64,000 nucleotides of DNA from Caproicibacter sp047777415 (lineage in GTDB: Bacteria > Bacillota > Clostridia > Oscillospirales > Acutalibacteraceae), in assembly GCA_047777415.1 (NCBI GenBank), contig JBKEEO010000002.1, positions 620,001 to 684,000 on the forward strand. Direction: 5' to 3'. Each line of letters begins with the position of its first letter. Position 1 is the stretch's first letter. The translations under genes and the position numbers were made by a program. The notes below the pieces were generated by a model. That model made no database searches. It was not told where the DNA came from and worked only from the letters and a program-made list of their open reading frames with translations. This document shows positions 53,952 through 62,586 of the stretch, piece by piece.

Positions 53952-54524
53952 CTATCGCCAAACGGGCTGCAGTTGTTTTCCTTCTAACGCCGCAAGGGCT
54001 GTTGGGAGAATCAGGCTGAAATCTGCTACAGCAGAATGCGGTTTTTTTTCAGGATTATCCTGCCGCATGGGCACAAAATAAATATCCTTTACATTCATCA
54101 GTCTGCCAAGATTCTGTGCGGAGGCCGCCAAGGCATCATTAGTTGCAGGAGCCAATACAACCGGAATACCGATTCTCAAACAGGATTTTACAGCCATTGT
54201 CACTGCTGTATCTGTAATGCCGTTTGCAAGTTTGGCAAGCGTATTACCCGTACAGGGTGCGACTATCATCAAGTCAACAAGTTTCTTCGGTCCAATTGGT
54301 TCGGAACCCACAATGTTGGTAATCACATCCCGACCGCAAATATCGCTGACTTGCCAGATGAAATCTTTTGCACGGCCGAAGCGGGTATCTGTGGAAGATG
54401 CGTTTTCCGACATAATCGGCAGTAGACGATACCCTTTCTTCGCAATTTTTCTCATTTCATCCAGTACTTTATCAAATGTGCAAAAGGATCCGCACATGGC
54501 GAATCCGAAAGTAATCTCATTCAA
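53952..54524 (-). CDS. dpaB: Dipicolinate synthase subunit B
   Basis: This 190-residue flavoprotein-like subunit (SpoVFB) shows ITFGFAMCGSFCTFDKVLDEM at the start and the flavin-binding-like LMIVAPCTGNTLAKLANGITDTAVTMAVKSCLR block. With DpaA it makes dipicolinic acid, the spore core solute. It overlaps dpaA by 8 bp. Its presence is direct evidence that the host forms endospores. Confidence 0.95.
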   Translation of the reverse strand: MNEITFGFAMCGSFCTFDKVLDEMRKIAKKGYRLLPIMSENASSTDTRFGRAKDFIWQVSDICGRDVITNIVGSEPIGPKKLVDLMIVAPCTGNTLAKLANGITDTAVTMAVKSCLRIGIPVVLAPATNDALAASAQNLGRLMNVKDIYFVPMRQDNPEKKPHSAVADFSLILPTALAALEGKQLQPVWR

Positions 54525-55389
54525 AACCGTGTCCCTCCTTCAAAATATTGAAAATGGTTTCTTTGATGATTTCTCCCGCCGCCTTTGGTGCCACTTTTCC
54601 GGGCAGGGACAAAGCCTGAATAACACGAATTCCAAATTCATCCGCAGCCTGTAGATCTACACCGCCGGGCAGTGATGCAAGATCAATAAGAAGTGGACGG
54701 TACTGCATTTTTCTCAGCACAGAGTGGCTAAACACCTGCCTTGGAATCGTGTTAAAGATGATATCGTACTCTCCCTCACCCACATGTTCAGTTAAAACGG
54801 CAGAGTAACCATAGGAGCAAATCCATGCTAGGTCCGCTTGCTTTCTTGCGCTGACCGTCACCATTGCGCCGATGCCGCGCAACATCCATGCAAGCACTTT
54901 CCCGATTCGGCCGAATCCCGCAACCAAGCATCGGCTGCCGTTTAATGTGCCGGGATATTCTTGTATTGCAATTCCGATTGCCCCTTCCGCGGTTGGAACC
55001 GCATTTTTGACGGCAAATTCCTCTCTTAAGCTGAAATCATGGGTATTGATACAATCCCACAGCCTGCTTGTCTGAAAAAGCTTCTCCATTTTTCCGCCGA
55101 ACACCTGTTTGTCACGCAGTAATTTGGCAAAATCGTCATTCAGAATAACCTGCTCTTTGCTGTAATCCATTTTCAGATGAATTCCGTCCGATGTAACCGG
55201 CAAGGGCAAAATGATGTTTTTATGATTCCTGACTGTTTCGGTTAATCCGGATTTTATGATGCCGCTTGAAAAGCTGACATTGTCAAAACCATAAACAGAT
55301 ACTGAATATCCATCTGCAGCTATGGATTCCGCCATGGCGATTTGGCGCCTGTCTCCACCCAATACGCCGAAGCTGCCGCCGTTTTGCAT
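54517..55389 (-). CDS. dpaA: Dipicolinate synthase subunit A
   Basis: The 290-residue subunit (SpoVFA) starts at the ATG at 55389, 7 bases after GGAGGG; the longer frame to 55524 is a non-coding extension. It has an N-terminal FGVLGGDRRQIAMAESIA motif and a dinucleotide-binding CLVAGFGRIGKVLAWMLRGIGAMVTVSARKQ. It converts dihydrodipicolinate to dipicolinate in the mother cell. The gene is divergent from murC with a 186-bp gap, expected to hold a late mother-cell (sigma-K) promoter. Confidence 0.95.
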   Translation of the reverse strand: MQNGGSFGVLGGDRRQIAMAESIAADGYSVSVYGFDNVSFSSGIIKSGLTETVRNHKNIILPLPVTSDGIHLKMDYSKEQVILNDDFAKLLRDKQVFGGKMEKLFQTSRLWDCINTHDFSLREEFAVKNAVPTAEGAIGIAIQEYPGTLNGSRCLVAGFGRIGKVLAWMLRGIGAMVTVSARKQADLAWICSYGYSAVLTEHVGEGEYDIIFNTIPRQVFSHSVLRKMQYRPLLIDLASLPGGVDLQAADEFGIRVIQALSLPGKVAPKAAGEIIKETIFNILKEGHGFE

Positions 55390-55575
55390 GAATAATCCCT
55401 CCATGATTGGTCTTTTACATATTATGGAAGGCTCCGATTGTGTGTGATTCTCAAGAAGTAATATAAAACTGTATTTTCTGTTGCATATATTCAAAAAGAT
55501 GATTATTATAAATATGTTTGGCAATATATTTATTTAAGCGATATTTTTTTATTAAATGGTAAGGAGTATTTACAA

Positions 55576-56967
55576 ATGAACGATATTGATATCCTGTCAA
55601 AGGTAAAGAAGATACATTTTGTTGGCATCGGCGGTTCCGGCATGTGTCCAATTGCTGAAATCTTGCTTCGCAGAGGATATAAGCTAACCGGATCCGATAT
55701 TAATGAGTCCGATACGCTTGAGAGGGTTCGCTCTCATGGAATTCCGGTTTTTATGGAACAGAAAGCTGAAAATATTGACGGAGCAGAACTGGTGGTTTAT
55801 TCTGCCGCCGTAAAGCAAGATAATCCTGAACTTGTGGCTGCACGGGAAAAGAAGATTCCAACGGTGGAACGCTCCGTCATGCTAGGAATGGTAGCACGCC
55901 ATTATAAAAATACTGTTGCAGTTTCCGGAACGCACGGCAAAACAACAACAACCGCTATGATTACTCAGATTTTGCTGGGAGCCGGAAAAGACCCTTCCGC
56001 TGTCATTGGCGGTAAATTGCCGTTAATCGGCGGAAACGGCCGTGCTGGACATTCTGATACCATGGTATGTGAAGCCTGCGAATACGTCGACACGTTTTTG
56101 CAGCTGTATCCATCCGTTTCCGTTATTTTGAATATCGACAACGACCACCTTGACTATTTCGGCACCGTGGAAAATATCATCCGCTCCTTCCATCAATTTG
56201 CCAAGCAGACGTCCCGTTTAATTATTGTGAACGGCGATAACGAAAACGCCAAAAAAGCTGTCGATAATATCAATGGCCCGAAAATAGTTACTTACGGCTT
56301 TCACAAAGATAATGATTATTACGCTGACGACATCTGCGACACCGTACGTGCACGCGAAAAATTCAACGTATATCGCCATGGTGAAAAAGTAGCAGAAATT
56401 AATCTGAGCGTGCCGGGCAAACACAACATCTACAATGCTCTTGCCGCTTTCGCCGTTGCAGATTCTTTCAATATTGCTCCCGATATCATTGCCGAGAATT
56501 TGCATCGGTTCACCGGAGTGCACCGCCGTTTTGAACTTCTGGGTGAATTTAATGGAATTACAATAGCGGACGATTTTGCACATCATCCAACCGAGATAGC
56601 TGCCACGCTTACCGCGGCAAAACAAATGGGTTTTTCTCGCGTTTGGGCGGTGTTTCAGCCGCATACGTATTCCAGAACATTTAATCTGCTCAATGATTTT
56701 GCGAAAGTGCTGCAGATTGCAGACAAAGTTGTGCTTTCCGAAATTTTGGCGGTGCGTGAAACAAACACCTACAATATCTATGCTAAAGATCTGGCCGATA
56801 AAATTCCCGGCTGTGTCTGGTTTAAAACCTTTGATGAAATTGCAGCGTATGTAACGGCTCACGCTCAAGACGGTGATTTAATTTTGACCCTCGGCGGCGG
56901 CGACGTTTACAAATGTGCCAATTTAATCGTTCAAAAATACCGTCGGCAAGAGAAAAATGCCAACTGA
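55576..56967 (+). CDS. murC: UDP-N-acetylmuramate--L-alanine ligase
   Basis: This 463-residue Mur ligase adds L-alanine to UDP-MurNAc. It has an N-terminal Rossmann-like IHFVGIGGSGMCPIAEILL, the ATP-binding GTHGKTTTTAMITQIL, the conserved NIDNDHLDYFG, and FAHHPTEIAATLTAAK in the C-terminal domain. TAAGGAG precedes the ATG by 10 bases. It is the last intact housekeeping gene before the IS-rich gap that leads to uvrA. Confidence 0.97.
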   Translation: MNDIDILSKVKKIHFVGIGGSGMCPIAEILLRRGYKLTGSDINESDTLERVRSHGIPVFMEQKAENIDGAELVVYSAAVKQDNPELVAAREKKIPTVERSVMLGMVARHYKNTVAVSGTHGKTTTTAMITQILLGAGKDPSAVIGGKLPLIGGNGRAGHSDTMVCEACEYVDTFLQLYPSVSVILNIDNDHLDYFGTVENIIRSFHQFAKQTSRLIIVNGDNENAKKAVDNINGPKIVTYGFHKDNDYYADDICDTVRAREKFNVYRHGEKVAEINLSVPGKHNIYNALAAFAVADSFNIAPDIIAENLHRFTGVHRRFELLGEFNGITIADDFAHHPTEIAATLTAAKQMGFSRVWAVFQPHTYSRTFNLLNDFAKVLQIADKVVLSEILAVRETNTYNIYAKDLADKIPGCVWFKTFDEIAAYVTAHAQDGDLILTLGGGDVYKCANLIVQKYRRQEKNAN

Positions 56968-56986
56968 CATTTCTGCCTTAACTGCA

Positions 56987-57019
56987 TAAAAAAGATGGAA
57001 TCCTTTTTTGATTCCATCT
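56987..57019 (+). terminator. murC terminator hairpin, proximal copy (T-run lost)
   Basis: AGATGGAATCC-TTTTTT-GATTCCATCT is a stem-loop, but the expected T-run is replaced by the left end of an IS1182-type sequence (CAGATTGTCG from 57020). A 27-bp copy of the hairpin with its T-run intact lies at 62484-62516. Confidence 0.75.
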
Positions 57020-57118
57020 CAGATTGTCGAATAACCCATCCAACGCATTAAGCGAAGGATGGGTTATAGTTTTGCAGAAAGCAAAAAAGCAATGAAACAT
57101 CCAAAAGTAAAGTGGAAG
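57020..57118. mobile_element. IS1182-family left-end fragment (copy A)
   Basis: This ~100-bp piece matches the left end of the larger IS1182 copy at 60203, including CAGATTGTCG, the internal hairpin AACCCATCC/GGATGGGTT and GCAGAAAGCAAAAAAG, with scattered differences. It stops abruptly near 57118. It begins directly after the murC hairpin. Confidence 0.8.
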
Positions 57119-57192
57119 GACGAGATAGGGGCCTGCGGACATTTTATTGGATTATATGGCTAATCCTATTCTGATTCTATATTCTGCTGGAC

Positions 57193-57200
57193 TTAAATTC
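57193..57200 (+). repeat. Target-site duplication of IS256 copy 2, left
   Basis: TTAAATTC is repeated at 58531-58538 immediately beyond the other end of the element (8 exact bases; the ninth differs). Confidence 0.7.
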
Positions 57201-58529
57201 GATAGAGTACAATAAAGTTCGCAATTTCATAAAAGCATAGAAAAGTCTTGGGACTCCAATAAAATGAATGGCGATAAGACATTCAAAGAAGGAGAGATAC
57301 CCAATGACTCACAAAAAGGATACCACAGATTTGACAGAATTGCTACTAAAATGTATGGCGCAGCCGGATCCAATGCTGTCGATGCTGGAATGGCTGTGTA
57401 CCCGTCTAATGGAAGCAGAGGTCTCCGGTATTATTGGCGCAGAAAAGAATGCACACAATCCATCCCGCCGTGATTACCGCTGCGGCTATCGGCCGCGTCG
57501 ATTGGATACTCGTATGGGGACGATGTATCTGATGGTACCAAAACTCCGAAATCAGGGCTATATCCCGTTTTTCGTAACAGAACGCAAGCGCAGTGAAGCA
57601 GCGCTGATTCAAGTGGTTCAAGAAGCGTTTGTGCAGGGTGTATCTACGCGAAAGATGGAGAAACTAGCTCGCAGTCTTGGAATTGAAAATCTTTCTCGCA
57701 GTCAAGTCAGTGAAATGACGAAAGGTCTTAACGAGCAGGTACAGTACTTCCGCAGCCGGCCTCTGACGGGTCGCTATCCTGTCATTTGGACAGATGCACT
57801 GTATGAAAAAATTCGTATGGATGGCCGGGTCGTCAGCATGGCTGTGATGGTAGTTTGCGGCGTCAATGAACAGGGACATAGGGATATCATTGCTGTAGAG
57901 CCAATGCTGGATGAATCTAAAGAAAGTTATTCTCAATTTTTCAAAGTCTTCTAGATCGTGGTCTGAAAACACCGCTCCTGGTGGTTTCAGACGCGAATAA
58001 AGGGCTGATTGCAGCCGTCCGTGAGAGTTTTCCGGGAGCCTCTTGGCAACGGTGCAAAGTCCATTTTATGCGAAATATTTTGGCTCATGTACCCCAGAAG
58101 GAAAAAGAATCCTTTGCGGCTCAGTTAAAAGAAATTTGGTTAGCACCTTCCGCTAAAATAGCTAGACAACGCGCAGAGCAAATATCAGAACAGTATGGAA
58201 AACGCTTTCCAAAAGCAATTGAGCTTCTGCAAGATGGGCTGGAAGATTCTCTAGCTTTCTACGCCTTTCCGGAACTCGACGCCCGCAAAATTTCCTCGAC
58301 CAATATGTTGGAACGACTGAACAAGGAAATCCGCCGCAGAACCAGTGTAGTCGGAATATTTCCTAATCCGGATTCCTACCTACGGCTGGTAACAACATGT
58401 CTCATGGAATATGCGGAGGACTGGTCTGTTTCCAGAGCATACTTAAACCCGAAATCCATTCTTTCACTGTTAAACGTAGCCTAATTCATTTTTCGGAGTC
58501 CCGAAATTGCGAACTTCCCTTGACACTAG
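57201..58529 (+). mobile_element. IS256-family insertion sequence, copy 2 (inactivated)
   Basis: This 1329-bp element is nearly identical to copy 1 (1673-3003) and lies in opposite orientation, with the same ends (GATAGAGTACAATA and CTTGACACTAG) and 8-bp target duplications. Its transposase is frameshifted. The two copies in inverted orientation bracket about 54 kb of chromosome. Confidence 0.88.
57304..58484 (+). pseudogene. IS256-family transposase, frameshifted
   Basis: The sequence matches the intact transposase of copy 1 until about 57937, where TTGTTTC has become TTTTTC (one base lost). The frame then hits TAG at 57952-57954; the rest continues in another frame to 58484 with the catalytic Glu region NMLERLNKEIRRR intact. 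All other differences are isolated substitutions. The single-base loss makes it non-autonomous, though copy 1 might still mobilise it. Confidence 0.9.
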
Positions 58530-58539
58530 GTTAAATTCC

Positions 58540-59383
58540 AAGAGATATTTTGATTCTCATATCCCGATACCATACCATGTAAGTTTCATCTGCTGCATAA
58601 AATCCTCTACTGTGATACCTTGCCAAGAACGGCCGCAGAACATCTCATTCTTCATTCTTCCCAAGAAAACTTCACAGGCTGAATTGTCCGGTGAGCACCC
58701 CTTCTGAGACATTGACCTGATCAATCCTGCCTTCCGGGTTCGATCTATCCAGCTTGGCCATCGGTAGTGACAGCCTCGATCTGAATGAATAATCAGTCAG
58801 CCACTTCTGATTTGGCTTGTCAGCTCTGAAATTTCTCTGAATAACATTTGGTACTTCAGGGCTAATTTCCCCTTTGTAAGAGCAGTATTTCCTTGCTCTT
58901 CTGCCTTTCACAACCAAGCCATTTTCACGCATAATTTGACGTATCACCTTTTCGGATAGGGTATAGCCCTCTCGGTTCAATACTATTTTAATCCTACGAT
59001 ATCCATATCTTTCCTTATTGTTATGGAATATGGTCGCAACAGCTTGATAATCATCTTTATGCTTCTTTGCAAAACTGACACGTTTGTTTTGATAGTAATA
59101 GCTGCTCTTGGCCAGTTTGAGCTTTTTTATCAATACAGACAGTGGATACTTCTTTTTTAGGGCATCAACAATCACTGCCTTCTCCCTGTTGTTCAAGGGA
59201 CTCTTGTTGACGCCGGGGTCTTTTTTTAGCACATCAATTGTTTTTTCAGAATGTCAATTTCTAACTGCATATCTTGTTACCGATTTCGTTTCTGCATAAA
59301 CTTCCAGGGCTTTGCGATATTGTTCCTCTGAATACATCCTCTATCTCCTTCCTGAGTGTATTTAGTCCAACTTTTTGTCCGCA
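58540..59383 (-). pseudogene. IS3/IS150-type element remnant
   Basis: On the minus strand the element starts near 59383 with TGCGGACAAAAAGTTGGAC and a shortened orfA (MYSEEQYRKALEVYAETKSVT). It continues with LEIDILKKTIDVLKKDPGVNK joined to orfB (ALKKKYPLSVLIKKLKLAKSSYYYQNK... YGYRRIKIVLNREGY... NQKWLTDYSF). It then has a deletion in the catalytic rve domain and ends with the C-terminal IS150 pattern FLGRMKNEMFCGRSWQGIT before a stop. At least two internal deletions and frame breaks make it dead. Confidence 0.8.
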
Positions 59384-59770
59384 CCCCCCTATCACGAAGT
59401 GCTGCCAAAGGTTGTGTATCTTAATAGAAAAATGAAGGTTGAAAAAGAATGGACGGCGTACTTAACGGTACTTTCAGAAATTGTAACAAAGGGCTACAAA
59501 ATAGGGGCTTAATGCTCTGGAGGAATGGCTGGTGGACAGTGAGTTGGGAATATAGATTAAGGAAGGATGTAGGCGTTAAGGAAGGAATGCGAAATTCGTT
59601 GCTCATAATCCTTTTGCATAAATTTGATTCCTTACCTGACAATCTATACTTTGCTATTACAAATTAACAAAATGAGAATATTTTAATGGAGTGGCTTAGG
59701 AAGGTTTCAGGTATCAATTCCATAGACGAACTAGAGAAAATGGTGTTTAGTAGAAATTGAATAAATCCTC
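59384..59770 (+). pseudogene. Degenerate coding remnant of unknown origin
   Basis: Pieces in different frames read MKVEKEWTAYLTVLSEIVTKGYKIGA, ALEEWLVDSELGI, RNSLLIILLHKFDSLPDNLYFAITN and MEWLRKVSGINSIDELEKMVFSRN, separated by stops. The spacing suggests one former protein broken by several frameshifts. The last part faintly recalls the C-terminal region of Rpn-like nuclease/transposase proteins, but this is weak. Confidence 0.35.
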
Positions 59771-59916
59771 CTTTACCCTTATTGCCCTTAAACCTCCTAT
59801 TCCCTAAATCCCTATAATATTATGTATATTAGTTGAGATGAGGAAAGGCAGATATTTCAAGGAATTGAAAGTGTTTTAAGGCGACAAAAATTTTAGCAAA
59901 CTTTATAAATTTGGAC

Positions 59917-59945
59917 TAGACAAATTTTTTTGTGCGCGCTATAAT
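59917..59945 (+). promoter_or_regulatory. Promoter of the small membrane protein gene
   Basis: TAGACA at 59917-59922 and a perfect TATAAT at 59940-59945 are 17 bp apart, 39 bp before the ATG at 59984. Confidence 0.6.
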
Positions 59946-59983
59946 TATCTTATAAATTTATATTACACAGGGGATGATTATCA

Positions 59984-60184
59984 ATGAAAAAGAAAATAAA
60001 TATTATACTTAATATAGTAATACCGACCGCAGTTGCATATATAGTATTTTTCTTGCTTTACTATTTATTCGAAAAAACATTTTTCGAATACAGATGGCTG
60101 GGAATAATACCGTTTCTGATAGTCACAGGGTTTATTATTTTAGAAAATAGAAAAGAGTGGAAGATGTTAAAGCAACAGAGATAA
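59984..60184 (+). CDS. Small two-helix membrane protein (66 aa)
   Basis: The sequence has a basic start (MKKKINIILN), two hydrophobic helices (IVIPTAVAYIVFFLLYYLF and WLGIIPFLIVTGFIIL) and a charged tail (ENRKEWKMLKQQR). AGGGGATG precedes the ATG, a promoter lies just upstream, and a perfect hairpin follows, so it looks like a complete transcription unit although it sits among dead insertion sequences. Family and function are not recognised. Confidence 0.55.
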   Translation: MKKKINIILNIVIPTAVAYIVFFLLYYLFEKTFFEYRWLGIIPFLIVTGFIILENRKEWKMLKQQR

Positions 60185-60202
60185 GGGAAACCTTATCTCT
60201 GT
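60175..60202 (+). terminator. Hairpin after the small membrane protein gene
   Basis: ACAGAGATAAGG-GAAA-CCTTATCTCTGT is a perfect 12-bp stem-loop overlapping the stop region. The T-run is missing because an IS1182 left end begins directly at 60203, the same situation as at the murC hairpin. Confidence 0.75.
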
Positions 60203-60249
60203 CAGATTGTCGAATAACCCATCCAACGCATTAAGCGAAGGATGGGTTA

Positions 60250-60257
60250 TTTTTGCA
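60250..60257 (+). repeat. Target-site duplication of ISL3, left
   Basis: TTTTTGCA is repeated exactly at 61638-61645. The 8-bp length is the norm for the ISL3 family. Confidence 0.88.
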
Positions 60258-61637
60258 GGCTCTATGTCAATAGTTGGGGTAACCCAAAATGGAAACACCG
60301 GATGGAGCGGCGTTAAGCTGCTCCATTTTTCGTTGAATGATGGAACATGTGAAGAATACGATTGCGGAAGCGACGAAAATTACGATAACCGTAGGCATTG
60401 CGTTTGAGTACCTTAATCTTGTTGTTAACCCCTTCGGTAAAACCATTGGTGTAAGGACAATCAAACGAATTTAGAATACCTTTTGACCAGCGAACCATAG
60501 TATTTCCACAAGCAACAAATTTCAAAAGGCCACTGTTTTGTGCGGCCATAATCCAATGGGATAGCGCTGTCCGTGCAGACACGCTGTCAGAAGATTCAAG
60601 GACTTTGAAAAACTGTTCTTTCAGAGAGTAGGCTGTCAGCAGACGGTTACTGGCATAGAGCATAAGATCGACCTGTTGCTTTTGCTCAGGAGTGAGAAAT
60701 TGATATCGCTTGTTCAGCAAGATTCGGGAGCGTTTAAAATGAATTCTTCGGGTTTTGCTGAATTTTTTCTGTTCTTCCTTGCGAACGGCTTCAAAGGCCC
60801 AAAATACTTGGCGAATGTAATGATATTTGTCAATGACATAATTGGAATTTTTAAAATATGTTTGGGCAATACCGGCATATGTACTCCACATATCGCTGAC
60901 GAAATGCTTCGTTTTAGAACGGTCAAGCTGGCCGAAATATTCTGTCAGTTTGTGGTTGTATCGAGCAGGAAGAATATCAAGAATTCGGTGACGGACCGGA
61001 TCGGTCAGAATGCACTGATATTTCTCGCCGCTTGTATTGCCTTTAAACTCATCAATCGATACAACTTCAGGTAATTGCTGCGGTTTTCCATAATGGATAC
61101 AATCGAAAAGACGGATAATAGTTGAAACAGATAGATTCACCTCACATGCTACACTGGTAAAAGAACGCACGTCGGAAAGCTTTGAAATGATATATACGGC
61201 TAAACGGTTTGTCATGCGGTGATATCTAGGCAAAAACGAATTATCCTCAAAGAAACGCTTTCCACAAGAATGGCAGCGATATCGGCGCTTTCGTAGAATC
61301 AGGGAGGTATGTTTGCCAAAAGCGGGAATGTCTTTCACGGTTTGACAACGGTAATCATGAACGTAGCTGGTTTGATGGCCACAACAGGGGCAAACATGCG
61401 GCTTTCTCGGTAACTCAATAAAAATTTCCGTTTTATCAGGCAATTGCCTCACATTTTTTACGATTACCCCTTTTAATCCAAGCAATTTTTCGATAGAATG
61501 AGTACAGAGCATATCGATGACCTCCCAAATGGTGGTGTGGTAATCTCCATTTTAAAGTTTTTTCATCGAATATGCTCTACTTTTTTGCTCTTTTTTCGCA
61601 GGCCTATTCGTCACACCCCAACATTTATTATAGAGCC
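60258..61637 (-). mobile_element. ISL3-family insertion sequence (intact)
   Basis: This 1380-bp element has terminal inverted repeats GGCTCTATGTCAATAGTTGG at 60258 and, inverted, GGCTCTATAATAAATGTTGG ending at 61637. Exact 8-bp duplications flank it. It entered the IS1182 copy and is therefore younger than it. A terminator-like palindrome overlaps the transposase stop codon. Confidence 0.92.
60313..61512 (-). CDS. ISL3-family transposase
   Basis: The 399-residue protein has an N-terminal zinc-finger region (CPCCGHQTSYVHDYRCQTVKDIP...YRCHSCGKRFFEDN), a helix-turn-helix (FTSVACEVNLSVSTIIRLFD), and a DDE-type catalytic domain (VVSIDEFKG with the first Asp; VSDMWSTYAGIA with the second; YTNGFTEGVNNKIKVLKRNAYGYRNF with the Glu). 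It is full length with no frame breaks and should be active. Confidence 0.93.
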   Translation of the reverse strand: MLCTHSIEKLLGLKGVIVKNVRQLPDKTEIFIELPRKPHVCPCCGHQTSYVHDYRCQTVKDIPAFGKHTSLILRKRRYRCHSCGKRFFEDNSFLPRYHRMTNRLAVYIISKLSDVRSFTSVACEVNLSVSTIIRLFDCIHYGKPQQLPEVVSIDEFKGNTSGEKYQCILTDPVRHRILDILPARYNHKLTEYFGQLDRSKTKHFVSDMWSTYAGIAQTYFKNSNYVIDKYHYIRQVFWAFEAVRKEEQKKFSKTRRIHFKRSRILLNKRYQFLTPEQKQQVDLMLYASNRLLTAYSLKEQFFKVLESSDSVSARTALSHWIMAAQNSGLLKFVACGNTMVRWSKGILNSFDCPYTNGFTEGVNNKIKVLKRNAYGYRNFRRFRNRILHMFHHSTKNGAA

Positions 61638-61645
61638 TTTTTGCA
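61638..61645 (+). repeat. Target-site duplication of ISL3, right
   Basis: TTTTTGCA is an exact copy of 60250-60257. Confidence 0.88.
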
Positions 61646-62440
61646 GAAAGCAAAAAAGTGATATGATATCCAGACAAAAGTGGAAGGATGACCATCCCTC
61701 CACTTCCACATTGCCAGCTTTTTGAGATTCATGGCAGCAAACTTAAGCTTAACCCAATTTGTCACTTGAGTTAAGCCCCGGTAGAGCGTGTATCGCATTC
61801 CATACTTTTCTTTTGCATCAGCAAATACACGTTCAATAGTTTCTTTTCGCTTTTGATAGAGCTTTTTGTATTTTGGAGTATGCCGAATGTCCTCCGCTAG
61901 TTCTACATAATTTTGCCACACATGCCTTGTCACAGTTTTCGTATAGCTTTTGCTGTTTGTGCAGCGGGAACGGGACGGACATTTTTTGCAAATATAACTT
62001 CTACTTTTGTATTCTCAGTATCCTTCACAATTGGTTGTGGCATAGTGCAAAACTTGATATTAAGAGCACAGTACATAGTCATAATATTCGTCATATACAT
62101 ATTTCCACCATTGAAGATGGCCAGCTTTGGTCATCGGTCTTTTGTATGCTGTAGATAGTACTCGCTTGTCATCAAAGACCCGTTTGCAGATATGCGGTGT
62201 TTTGTAGGCAGCGTCCGCCACCACCGTCTCAATTTCAGGAAACTGTCTTGTCACTTTGTCATAGACTGCATCGAATGCCACACTGTCGTGCACATTTCCG
62301 GGAGTCACCTCAACTCCTAGAACAAAATTGTGATAGGGCCTGCGGCACCAATAGGTCTATATTGACAAATTCTACTGCATTCCTGTGCATTTTTCCTCGT
62401 TCCAGCATCTTTCATCACCCATTTCTATTTTACCATCTTA
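61646..62440 (-). pseudogene. IS1182-family transposase remnant
   Basis: Two main frames remain (around 62309-62060 and 61933-61640), plus a short N-terminal piece near 62400. Visible family blocks are GNVHDSVAFDAVYDKV, VVADAAYKTP with a catalytic-type Asp, and RKETIERVFADAKEKYGMRYT with the catalytic Glu. The part between residues about 25 and the GNVHDS block is deleted, and a frame shift separates the two halves. It is clearly inactive. Confidence 0.85.
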
Positions 62441-62483
62441 CAATCAAAAAGCCCAGCTTTCGCTGGACTTTTTCGACAGGCTG

Positions 62484-62516
62484 AGACGGAATCCTTTTTT
62501 GATTCCATCTTTTTTA
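62484..62516 (+). terminator. Distal copy of the murC terminator hairpin, with T-run
   Basis: AGACGGAATCC-TTTTTT-GATTCCATCT-TTTTTT matches the 27-bp hairpin at 56993-57019 with one difference, and here the T-run is still present. It begins at the base after the IS1182 right end (62483). Confidence 0.75.
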
Positions 62517-62586
62517 TGATACTTTTGCACTCTGAGCAAATGTTAGCTAAATTTCCAAACACACACGATAAGTGTTGCTTTATTCA

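Larger units (their letters stand above)
60203..62483 (-). mobile_element. IS1182-family element, internally deleted (copy B), interrupted by ISL3
   Basis: The ends CAGATTGTCGAA (60203) and, inverted, CAGCCTGTCGAA (62483) form the terminal repeats. Between them, outside the nested ISL3 element (60258-61637), are transposase pieces on the minus strand. The N-terminus MLERGKMHRNAVEFVNID is joined by a deletion to VTPGNVHDSVAFDAVYDKVTRQFPEIETVVADAAYKTPHICKRVF, and then to KRKETIERVFADAKEKYGMRYTLYRGLTQV. The core of the enzyme is missing, so it cannot move itself. Confidence 0.8.

Noticed and set aside
56218..56868. A 216-codon frame opposite murC
   Set aside because: It is a shadow of the murC coding strand with no start signal.
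57937..57954. Programmed frameshift in IS256 copy 2
   Set aside because: IS256 transposases are made from one frame, and copy 1 encodes the full protein without a shift. The difference is a single lost base in TTGTTTC, so a mutation is the simpler explanation.
60207..60407. A 66-codon frame crossing the ISL3 left end
   Set aside because: It spans the junction of two insertion sequences and is antisense to the transposase end.
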